Source: Chloroflexia bacterium
GTDB taxonomy: Bacteria; Chloroflexota; Chloroflexia; Thermomicrobiales; JALYUS01
Length of the DNA stretch: 7,538 nucleotides
Reading direction: 5' to 3'
Assembly (NCBI GenBank): GCA_025928215.1
Contig: JAICJW010000222.1
Location: 1-7,538 of the forward strand
A program made the translations under genes and the position numbers. Below the pieces are notes generated by a model. It had not been told where the DNA came from and searched no databases. It was given only the letters and a program-made list of their open reading frames with translations. How positions within the stretch are numbered: the stretch's first letter is position 1; the number at the start of each line of letters is the position of its first letter. This document shows, piece after piece, positions 1 through 5,670 of this stretch.

Positions 1-390
1 CTCTTCCTCGATCCGGTTAAGAATGATATTGGTCTGGCTGACCGTATACATCACGCCGAGGCGGCGAAAGATCTCCTCATTCTTCGGGTTATTGATCCGC
101 GCGATCACCTTCGGCACCGTGAAAAGATTCTGGCCGAGTTGCGCGATCACCAGATTGTCCTCATCATGACCCGTTGTCGCGATCAACACATCCGCGCGCG
201 CGACGCCTGCCTTCTCAAGAATGGCGACCTCGCACCCATCCCCGTGCATGACGACGGCGCCGAAACGCTCGCTCCAGGTCTGGACTTTCGCGATGTCCTT
301 TTCAATCAGGAGCACCTCGTACCCCTCGGTTACGAGCGTCTTCGTCAGGTAATAACCGACCTTGCCGCCACCAACGACCACGATATACAC
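1..390 (-). CDS. RCK/TrkA-N NAD-binding protein, second of a tandem pair (3' end outside window)
   Basis: The frame reads on the minus strand from a GTG at 388-390 and is open to the window edge, giving 130 residues. The start is preceded by AAGGGAG, which overlaps the stop of the upstream gene, with only 13 bases between the two genes. The protein opens with a Rossmann strand and the dinucleotide motif GGGKVG (residues 7-12). An acidic residue, E30 in LLIEKD, closes strand 2 where an adenosine ribose would be held, as in NAD-binding RCK domains. Further blocks (MHGDGCEVAILEKAGV, DVLIATTGHDEDNLVIAQL, VIARINNPKNEEIFRRLGV) are typical of TrkA-N/RCK. In the family, such cytosolic proteins gate Trk/Ktr-type potassium transporters in response to nucleotides. 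A C-terminal TrkA-C ligand domain may lie beyond the edge. The exact transporter partner is not visible. Confidence 0.9.
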   Translation of the reverse strand, partial: MYIVVVGGGKVGYYLTKTLVTEGYEVLLIEKDIAKVQTWSERFGAVVMHGDGCEVAILEKAGVARADVLIATTGHDEDNLVIAQLGQNLFTVPKVIARINNPKNEEIFRRLGVMYTVSQTNIILNRIEEE

Positions 391-403
391 GCGTCTCGCT
401 CCC

Positions 404-868
404 TTATGATTCGCTCGACGTGCCGGATGCATTCGGGCGTTGCCTGACCTGCTCGCGGAACAACTGCGCGATGGTCGCCGTTGGGCAGATGGTTTTCAGG
501 CCCAACTGGGAGTAGACTTGCGCCCGCTCGACATCGTACACGCGCACGAGGACCTCCGGCACGGCAAAGACCGTCTGCGCGATTTGCGCGGCCATGATGT
601 TTGGGTTGTCATTATTCGTAACGGCGATGAATGTCCGCGCCTCCTCGATCCCGGCGCGACGAAGTACATCCTCGTCAATGCCCGTGCCGAGGATCGTGCG
701 CCCGCGAAAGGCCTCCGGCAGCCGACGGAACGCGTAGCTATCGGTGTCAATGACGGTGACATCGAAGCCGTCTCCGTCCATCATTGTCGCCAGCCGTGAT
801 CCAACGCGCCCGCAGCCGAGGATGACGACGTCGGTCCCGCGTTTGTTCCCCTGCTGTTGCTCCTGCAT
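404..868 (-). CDS. RCK/TrkA-N NAD-binding protein, first of a tandem pair
   Basis: A 154-residue protein with one Rossmann-type TrkA-N domain. It shows the motif GCGRVG (residues 18-23), an aspartate (D41) at the end of strand 2, then the blocks GTGIDEDVLRRAGI and FIAVTNNDNPNIMAAQIA and the VPEVLVRVYDVERA region usual for RCK domains. It is too short for a TrkA-C domain, so it is probably a bare RCK-N subunit, perhaps pairing with the product of the next gene. It lies in the cytosol and by family would help gate a potassium transporter or channel. The ATG at 866-868 is chosen because the fold begins a dozen residues later; GAGAAAGGGA lies rather far upstream (about 15 bases). A GTG at 908-910, overlapping the stop of the stress-protein gene as GTGA, is an in-frame alternative adding 14 residues. 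The small gaps on both sides indicate an operon. Confidence 0.9.
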   Translation of the reverse strand: MQEQQQGNKRGTDVVILGCGRVGSRLATMMDGDGFDVTVIDTDSYAFRRLPEAFRGRTILGTGIDEDVLRRAGIEEARTFIAVTNNDNPNIMAAQIAQTVFAVPEVLVRVYDVERAQVYSQLGLKTICPTATIAQLFREQVRQRPNASGTSSES

Positions 869-906
869 GAGCGGTTGCCCGTTCCCTTTCTCGCGTAGCG
901 AACGCC

Positions 907-1371
907 TCACCGCGCCACCGGCGGCGCGGCGAGTGGTACGCGGCAGATCCAGACTTCGCACATCGCATGCTTCAGGACGTATGGTACCGTCGAACCGTAC
1001 GTCGGCTCGCCATACTTCTCACGTAGTTCCGCGCCGAGAACGATCAAGTCCGCACCGCGCTGCACCGCTTCATCCACAATAGCCGCGCCGATTGAACGTG
1101 CCTGGAGGACATCATAGGTGGCACGCAACCCCCGGTCACGCGCGGTCTTTTCAGCGGCGATCAACACCCGCTCGCCGCGATCCAATTCATCTGGTAAATC
1201 CGCGTCCACCGGCAGTTCCTGGCTCACTTCGACGACATAGACCACCGCGACATGCGTACGGTCGCGCTTGCTGATCGTCGCGGCGAGATCGAGAATGATC
1301 GGATCCACGGCACCGCCATTGATCGCGACCACGAGTTGTCGGTGTAACCGTATCGAAGGTTGCTGTGGCAC
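907..1371 (-). CDS. Universal stress protein (UspA-family, single domain)
   Basis: A 154-residue cytosolic protein with a UspA alpha/beta fold. Strand 1 is RQLVVAINGG (residues 11-20), followed by VAVVYVVEV, a long helix, and the C-terminal GADLIVLGAE and YGSTVPYVLKHAMCEVWICR. The nucleotide motif of the family is G-x2-G-x9-G-[S/T]. Here G113 and G126-S127 keep the exact spacing, but the middle Gly is L116, and the usual Asp of strand 1 is Asn (N18), so ATP binding may be weak. The GTG at 1369-1371 is chosen because GAGAGGA lies 9 bases before it and a -10 element at 1418-1423 would place the transcript start downstream of the ATG at 1432-1434. The gene leads a unit with two RCK proteins, which suggests a role in stress-linked control of cation transport. 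That role is inferred from context only. Confidence 0.85.
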   Translation of the reverse strand: MPQQPSIRLHRQLVVAINGGAVDPIILDLAATISKRDRTHVAVVYVVEVSQELPVDADLPDELDRGERVLIAAEKTARDRGLRATYDVLQARSIGAAIVDEAVQRGADLIVLGAELREKYGEPTYGSTVPYVLKHAMCEVWICRVPLAAPPVAR

Positions 1372-1417
1372 GCGCCAGATTCCTCTCGTTCGCTCAGTGA
1401 CCGCCAAACCATGCGAG

Positions 1418-1446
1418 AGTATAGTCCCGCGCATAGCGGGCCGCAA
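1418..1446 (-). promoter_or_regulatory. Promoter of the Usp-RCK-RCK unit
   Basis: On the minus strand TTGCGG (1441-1446) and TATACT (1418-1423) are separated by exactly 17 bases. The -10 matches the sigma-70 consensus at five of six positions; the -35 matches only in its TTG. The -35 begins just after the metallophosphoesterase stop. Transcription would start near 1411, giving a leader of about 40 bases before the GTG at 1371. The spacer holds a small GC inverted repeat, CCCGC-N5-GCGGG (1426-1440), that could be an operator or a weak terminator for the upstream gene. Confidence 0.6.
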
Positions 1447-1448
1447 AC

Positions 1449-2174
1449 TCACTGACCGAGGGAGAGACGATTGGCAAGACGATCCGGCAAGCCGGCCGCA
1501 AAAATCTTCAGCTGCGCTGCCGCGATGTCGTACGTCACGCGCTTCCATACCACGGTGCGCGCATCCGCGTCATACCAGAGATAGGCCGCACGCGGATCGC
1601 GGTCACGCGGCTGACCGACACTGCCAGGATTGATAATGAACCGCTCGCCCGCCAGGGAAAGCGGTTCGTCATTGACGACCGGCACCCGCGAAATCATCGC
1701 GTCCGCGTCGGTGTAACAGGCCGCGACGTGCGTATGCCCGACGAAGCAGAGCGCGCCATCGAACGCGCCAAACGCATCGCGCGCGTCAACGACGGAGAGG
1801 ATGTAGGTCCAGATCGGATCGGCGGGGCTTGCATGCGCGAGCGTCACGCCCTCCACCGCGACCAGAGACGGCAACGACCGGAGATAGGCGATCTCTTCCA
1901 TCGAGAGTTCGGCGCGCGTCCACTCCGCCGCCCGGGCCGCATTCGGGTTGAAGTCGCGGACAACGGACGGCTCGAACGCGGCGTAGTCGTGGTTGCCGGA
2001 CAGGATAATCTCGCAGTGCTCACGCACCCACGCGAGGCACGCGGCGGGTTCCGGGCCATAGCCGACGATATCGCCGAGGCACCAGATACGGTCGGCGCTT
2101 CCCGCGTCGGCGATGACGGCATCGAGGGCGTCCTTATTACCGTGAATATCCGAGAGGATGAGCGTTCGTGTCAT
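1449..2174 (-). CDS. Metallophosphoesterase (calcineurin-like, YfcE/Metallophos_2 type)
   Basis: A 241-residue protein with the complete metal-centre motif set of calcineurin-like phosphoesterases: SDIHGN (residues 8-13; D9 and H11), GDIVGYGP (34-41; D35), GNHD (60-63), H114 in LAHASPADP and GHTH (146-149). These residues hold two divalent metals that activate water for phosphoester hydrolysis. INPGSVGQPRDRDPRAAY near the C terminus is the hallmark of the small bacterial subgroup annotated as metallophosphatase family. No signal peptide or membrane segment is present, so it is probably cytosolic. The substrate cannot be read from sequence; members hydrolyse nucleotides, phosphodiesters or phosphoproteins. 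The ATG at 2172-2174 begins directly before strand 1; an upstream ATG would add 12 unrelated residues. The Shine-Dalgarno sequence is weak. It is divergent from the two small genes, with a 110-base gap to the first of them. Confidence 0.92.
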   Translation of the reverse strand: MTRTLILSDIHGNKDALDAVIADAGSADRIWCLGDIVGYGPEPAACLAWVREHCEIILSGNHDYAAFEPSVVRDFNPNAARAAEWTRAELSMEEIAYLRSLPSLVAVEGVTLAHASPADPIWTYILSVVDARDAFGAFDGALCFVGHTHVAACYTDADAMISRVPVVNDEPLSLAGERFIINPGSVGQPRDRDPRAAYLWYDADARTVVWKRVTYDIAAAQLKIFAAGLPDRLANRLSLGQ

Positions 2175-2225
2175 ACGCGTAGTCTCGCACGCCCGACGGC
2201 GAATAAACAAGCGCGTGATCCACTA

Positions 2226-2234
2226 TGCTATACT
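2226..2234 (+). promoter_or_regulatory. Extended -10 promoter of the two-gene small-protein unit
   Basis: TGCTATACT (2226-2234) is a TGn-extended -10 element matching the consensus hexamer at five of six positions. No good -35 is seen 16-18 bases upstream, which fits an extended -10 promoter. The predicted start near 2241 gives a leader of about 45 bases before the ATG at 2285. Because TATGCTATA is the reverse complement of TATAGCATA, a weak -10 for the divergent metallophosphoesterase (TATAGC, 2227-2232 minus) may overlap it. That second reading is speculative. Confidence 0.6.
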
Positions 2235-2284
2235 CGCGTCCGCCGCGCGGCATGGGCCGCATCGGTGGAAACAAGGAGCCGGGG

Positions 2285-2518
2285 ATGGGGTTACTGCGGA
2301 GCGTCGTTGATACGGTCATCGGCAATATGACCCCGGAAGAGCGCGTGGAGGCAATTCGCGAAGTCGCCTCGCAGGCGATTGAGTTGATGTCGCCTCAGGA
2401 GCGCACCGATCTCGCCCACCGCATCCTCGGCGATCTCATCGTCTCCATGACGAGCGATCAGCGCAGCGCAATCGCCGCACAGTTAAGCAATGACGCGCAA
2501 CCGGCTGCACAGGAGTGA
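2285..2518 (+). CDS. Small helical protein of three 20-residue repeats, unknown function
   Basis: A 77-residue protein I cannot assign to a named family. The ATG at 2285 has an excellent ribosome-binding site, AAGGAG at 2273-2278 with a 6-base gap, so an upstream ATG at 2225 is rejected. After an amphipathic start (MGLLRSVVDTVIGN) the chain repeats the motif M-[ST]-[PS]-[EQD]-[EQ]-R followed by a helix, with Met at 15, 35 and 55 and Arg at 20, 40 and 60. The period is exactly 20 residues. The sequences are MTPEERVEAIREV, MSPQERTDLAHRIL and MTSDQRSAIAAQL. The Thr/Ser-Pro-Glu-Glu start is a classic helix cap, so a small bundle or repeat of helices is likely. There is no signal peptide, no full membrane segment and no cysteine. 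It overlaps nothing and lies 4 bases before the membrane-protein gene, so the two are probably co-translated partners. Confidence 0.85.
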   Translation: MGLLRSVVDTVIGNMTPEERVEAIREVASQAIELMSPQERTDLAHRILGDLIVSMTSDQRSAIAAQLSNDAQPAAQE

Positions 2519-2522
2519 TGCG

Positions 2523-2735
2523 ATGAACGCCCCCGAATTACTCGATAGTATCGCACCCGAACAGGCAGATACGCGCGATGCCGCACGGCGTGGCGCCGGC
2601 ACCTGGATGGTAGTGCTCATTCTCGTCGTCGTCTTCGGCTATCTCACGGCATCGCGCCGAAAGGCGCTGGGGACGTTTGCCGAACAGGTCGCGGATATCG
2701 TGCGCGACTTTCGGGGCTACGATCCGGAGTTCTGA
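2523..2735 (+). CDS. Small single-pass membrane protein, unknown function
   Basis: A 70-residue protein. The ATG at 2523 lies 4 bases after the preceding stop and has AGGAG at 2511-2515 with 7 bases of spacing; the ribosome-binding site overlaps the end of the upstream gene. Residues 1-26 are polar and acidic with one RR pair (22-23). Residues 27-43 form one hydrophobic segment (TWMVVLILVVVFGYLTA). A basic SRRK (44-47) and an amphipathic tail (about 48-70, ending RDFRGYDPEF) follow. The strong basic cluster after the segment suggests the tail faces the cytosol, although the RR before it makes orientation uncertain. No lipobox or cleavage site is visible. I do not recognise the family. Its position after the helical repeat protein suggests a membrane anchor or partner for it. 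Confidence 0.82.
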   Translation: MNAPELLDSIAPEQADTRDAARRGAGTWMVVLILVVVFGYLTASRRKALGTFAEQVADIVRDFRGYDPEF

Positions 2736-2742
2736 GATTGAT

Positions 2743-2776
2743 CCTGGTGGAGCAGGCAGAAGCCTGCTCCACCAGG
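2743..2776. terminator. Perfect 15-bp hairpin between convergent genes (bidirectional terminator or repeat)
   Basis: Arms 2743-2757 and 2762-2776 are perfectly complementary over 15 bp and close a 4-base loop, AGAA. The hairpin starts 7 bases after the stop of the small membrane-protein gene and ends 7 bases before the secA stop, which is where a bidirectional terminator is expected. Neither strand has a run of T after the stem, so classic intrinsic termination is not assured. A dispersed palindromic element serving as an RNA 3'-end stabiliser is equally possible. Confidence 0.7.
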
Positions 2777-2783
2777 TACGCCC

Positions 2784-5426
2784 TTAGGTCAGCACCTTGT
2801 CGGTGTTTCGCGCGCCGAACTTCGCGAACCCCCGTCCATCGCAGCCGTTCGTCAATCCGCATGCGCCGCAGCATTGCTTAACTTTTCTCCCCGAGCCAAG
2901 CGGACACGGCGCATTGCGTCCGACCTTGCCATTCCCATTCGCGCCTGCCTTCGCCCGCTTGGGCTTACCGCCGTCCTCATCAGATTCGCGGTTCGTCGTG
3001 GCATTAGCGAAGACATTCGTCTCCGGAACCTGCTGCACCAGCGTGACCTGAAAAATGGTATGCGCGATGTCATGCAGGATATTGCGCTGCAACTGCTGGA
3101 ACATCTGGTACCCTTCGGTCTTGAAGGAGACGAGCGGGTCGCGCTGGCCGTACGCCTGGAGGCCGATACCGATCCGGAGGTCCTCGATGGAGGTCAGGTA
3201 TTCGACCCAGAGCGTATCAATAACGCGCAGCATGACGAGTCGTTCGAGTTGGCGCATATTCTCTTCGCCAAGTTCCGCCTCCTTCGCCTCGTACGCCTCC
3301 TCCATCATCGCGACGAGATCTTCTTTCAGATCATCGAGGTCACGCGTGTCCGGCTCGAAATCGGCGGGCAGCGGCACGACGGTGGACAGCGCCTTGAGCA
3401 GCGCTTCGACATCATAATCCTGCTCATTGCCGCCGCTATGCGTGTCCACCGCGTGTTCGATCTCGCTTTGCAGCGCATCGAGGACGGCATCTTTCATGTT
3501 CTCGCCGCGCACGATCTTCGAGCGGTCTTCGTAGATCTTCTCGCGCTGCTTGTTGACGACATCGTCGTACTCAACAACGTGCTTGCGCAGGTCGAAGTTG
3601 TACCCCTCGACTTTGGTCTGCGCGCTCTCAATCGAACGCGAGATCAGGCTCGATTCAATCGGCGTGTCGTCGTCCACGCCAAGTTTATCCATCATGCCCG
3701 CGATGCGCTCCGAACCGAACCGGCGCATCAGGTCGTCTTCGAGCGAAACATAGAAGCGGGATGAACCCGGATCACCCTGACGGCCCGCGCGCCCGCGCAA
3801 CTGGTTATCAATGCGGCGCGCCTCGTGCCGCTCCGTACCAATGATATGAAGGCCGCCCAAGTCGCGTACACCCTCACCAAGTTTGATGTCTGTACCGCGT
3901 CCGGCCATGTTCGTCGCGATCGTCACCGCGCCCGCATCGCCCGCGTTGACGATAATTTCGGCCTCGCGCTCGTGGTATTTCGCATTCAGGACGAAATGGG
4001 GGACGTCTTCGCGCGTCAGTAATTCGCTCAGGTGCTCGCTCTTCTCGACGGAGACGGTGCCGACGAGAACCGGCTGGCCCTTCTGCTGCCGCTCCTTGAT
4101 CTCCGCCGCGACCGCCTTGAACTTCGCTTCCTCGGTCTTGAAGACGAAGTCGCCCAAGTCCTCGCGCACCATCGGCATATTCGTCGGAATCGTGACGACT
4201 TCGAGTTTGTAAATTTTATAGAACTCCTCCGCCTCCGTTGCCGCCGTACCCGTCATGCCGGCCAGTTTCTCGTACATGCGGAAGTAATTCTGGAAGGTGA
4301 TCGTGGCGAGCGTGCGATTCTCGCGCTTAACATGCACGCCCTCTTTCGCCTCAATCGCCTGATGCAACCCCTCGCTATAGCGACGACCTTCCATCAACCG
4401 CCCGGTGAATTCGTCCACGATGATGACCTCGCCGTCGCGGACGATGTAGTCCTTGTCGCGTTGGTAGACAGCCTGGGCCTTCAGGGCATTTTCCATGTAA
4501 TGCGTCAGGTCGGCGTATCGCTCGTCATAGATACTCGATCCCTCCGGAATGCCCGCCTGCTCCTCGACGCGGTCAATCCCCTCATCGGTCAGGCTCGTGG
4601 AACGCGTCTTCTCGTCAATTGTGTAGTCGCGCTCTCGCTTCAGCGTGCGGGCGATCCGGGCGAATTGATCGTAATGATCGGTCGCCTCCTGCGCGTCGCC
4701 GGAGATGATGAGCGGCGTGCGCGCCTCATCAATGAGGATGTTGTCCACCTCGTCCACAATCGCGTAGACGAGCGGGCGCTGCGCCATTTCGTCCGGGCGA
4801 AAGACCATGTTATCGCGCAGATAGTCGAAACCGAACTCGTTGTTCGTGCCGTAGGTGATGTCCGCCGCGTACGCTTCCGGACGCGGTACGGGGCGCAAGT
4901 GGTTATAACTCGTATCCTCGATCTCATACTCCGGGTCGTAGACGTAGGAACTCTCGTGCTGGATGACGCCGACGGTGAGGCCGAGGAAGTGATACGTTGC
5001 TCCCATCCAGCGCGCGTGCAGCTTGGCGAGATAGTCGTTGACCGTCACGAGATGGCACCCCTCACCGGTGAGCGCGTTCAGATAGAGGGGCAGCGTCGCG
5101 ACGAGCGTCTTGCCTTCACCCGTTTTCATCTCGGCGATTTTGCCCTCGTGCAGGACAATTCCACCGATCAACTGCACATCGAAGTGGCGCATATTGTTGA
5201 CGCGCCGGGATGCCTCGCGGACGGCGGCGAACGCCTCCGGCAGGATGTCGTCGAGGGTCTCACCCTCCTCCAGCCGCCCGATCAGTTCGCCGGTCACGGC
5301 GCGGAGTTCGTCGTCGCTCTTCTCCTGCATCGCCGGTTCGAGTTCATTGATGCGCGTGACGCGCGGCATGTAGGCGCGAATCGCCTTCTCATTGTTGTCG
5401 AATATCTTGCCGAGAAATTTAAACAT
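2784..5426 (-). CDS. secA: Preprotein translocase ATPase SecA
   Basis: An 880-residue motor that binds SecYEG and drives unfolded preproteins across the cytoplasmic membrane by ATP hydrolysis. Visible in order are the N-terminal DEAD motor with Walker A MKTGEGKT (residues 100-107), VNDYLAKLHARWMG (129-142), TYGTNNEFGFDYLRDNM (191-207), Walker B and neighbours VDEVDNILIDEARTPLIISG (224-243), the preprotein-binding region with IIVDEFTGR (335-343), TGTAATEAEEF (392-402), and the second motor with ATNMAGRGTDIKLGEG (504-519) and QLRGRAGRQGDPGSSRFYVS (542-561). Helical scaffold and wing regions follow (RKHVVEYDDVVNKQR about 614-628, DTLWVEYL 737-744). An insertion at about 161-186 (VYDPEYEIED...LRPVPR) precedes AYAADI, as I recall from Chloroflexota and Deinococcus-type SecA. 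The tail has an altered SEC-C motif, CPLGSGRKVKQCCG, with L843 where a zinc-binding Cys is expected. The ATG at 5426 (MFKFLGKIFDNNEK) is the family start, with GAGG 9 bases upstream. The gene stands alone. Confidence 0.98.
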   Translation of the reverse strand: MFKFLGKIFDNNEKAIRAYMPRVTRINELEPAMQEKSDDELRAVTGELIGRLEEGETLDDILPEAFAAVREASRRVNNMRHFDVQLIGGIVLHEGKIAEMKTGEGKTLVATLPLYLNALTGEGCHLVTVNDYLAKLHARWMGATYHFLGLTVGVIQHESSYVYDPEYEIEDTSYNHLRPVPRPEAYAADITYGTNNEFGFDYLRDNMVFRPDEMAQRPLVYAIVDEVDNILIDEARTPLIISGDAQEATDHYDQFARIARTLKRERDYTIDEKTRSTSLTDEGIDRVEEQAGIPEGSSIYDERYADLTHYMENALKAQAVYQRDKDYIVRDGEVIIVDEFTGRLMEGRRYSEGLHQAIEAKEGVHVKRENRTLATITFQNYFRMYEKLAGMTGTAATEAEEFYKIYKLEVVTIPTNMPMVREDLGDFVFKTEEAKFKAVAAEIKERQQKGQPVLVGTVSVEKSEHLSELLTREDVPHFVLNAKYHEREAEIIVNAGDAGAVTIATNMAGRGTDIKLGEGVRDLGGLHIIGTERHEARRIDNQLRGRAGRQGDPGSSRFYVSLEDDLMRRFGSERIAGMMDKLGVDDDTPIESSLISRSIESAQTKVEGYNFDLRKHVVEYDDVVNKQREKIYEDRSKIVRGENMKDAVLDALQSEIEHAVDTHSGGNEQDYDVEALLKALSTVVPLPADFEPDTRDLDDLKEDLVAMMEEAYEAKEAELGEENMRQLERLVMLRVIDTLWVEYLTSIEDLRIGIGLQAYGQRDPLVSFKTEGYQMFQQLQRNILHDIAHTIFQVTLVQQVPETNVFANATTNRESDEDGGKPKRAKAGANGNGKVGRNAPCPLGSGRKVKQCCGACGLTNGCDGRGFAKFGARNTDKVLT

Positions 5427-5504
5427 CGCTCTTGCCTCGCTCGTGTGCAGACCGCATGCGCTCATTCATGGTAAGAAACGTGAATTACACGCTTCGTATG
5501 CTCT

Positions 5505-5510
5505 AGTGTA
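5505..5510 (-). promoter_or_regulatory. Candidate -10 element of secA
   Basis: On the minus strand TACACT (5505-5510) lies about 80 bases before the secA start. It sits in the 9-mer GCTACACTA, which is repeated in opposite orientation as the -10 of the divergent transporter operon. No clear -35 is seen at 16-18 bases (TGGTAC at 5528-5533 is a poor match). TGTAAT (5484-5489 minus) is an alternative -10 closer to the gene. Confidence 0.45.
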
Positions 5511-5567
5511 GCCGAATTATGCCGTCCGTACCACCTTAAGGAGCGTCGCGCATCGCACACTCCATTG

Positions 5568-5576
5568 TGCTACACT
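5568..5576 (+). promoter_or_regulatory. Extended -10 promoter of the Liv-type ABC operon
   Basis: TGCTACACT (5568-5576) is a TGn-extended -10. The hexamer TACACT differs from consensus at two positions, and no convincing -35 lies 17 bases upstream. Transcription would start near 5583, leaving a leader of roughly 88 bases before the ATG at 5671. I see no riboswitch-like structure in that leader. An 8-bp palindrome CCTTAAGG (5534-5541) sits between the two divergent -10 elements and could be part of an operator. Confidence 0.5.
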
Positions 5577-5670
5577 ACGCGGTCAGAAGGCATGACAATG
5601 CTCGGGCACGCAATGGAGCGTGTCCGATCAATGCGACAATCGGGGTCGCAGAAAGCGGAGAGGCGCAACA

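Noticed and set aside
139..1082. Plus-strand open frames across the RCK and stress-protein genes
   Set aside because: The minus strand carries complete RCK and Usp domains with start sites; the plus-strand products have no domain features.
1372..1548. Upstream extension of the stress protein to an ATG at 1548 or 1434
   Set aside because: The extension overlaps the metallophosphoesterase gene and the promoter. The GTG at 1371 has a GAGAGGA site at good spacing and the fold starts shortly after it.
2225..2284. Upstream ATG (2225) for the 20-residue-repeat protein
   Set aside because: That ATG lies in the -10 element and has no ribosome-binding site, while the ATG at 2285 has AAGGAG 6 bases upstream.
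2874..3764. 296-codon open frame on the plus strand opposite the secA 3' half
   Set aside because: Same artefact as the longer one: low-complexity composition with no motif.
4032..5474. 480-codon open frame on the plus strand opposite secA
   Set aside because: It mirrors a clear secA reading frame; GC-rich codon structure leaves the antisense frame open. The translation is His/Arg/Leu/Asp-rich with no recognisable domain and there is no ribosome-binding site.
5479..5491. CGTG-N5-CACG inverted repeat in the secA leader
   Set aside because: Only 4-bp arms around an AT-rich centre; this is expected by chance and no other evidence supports an operator.
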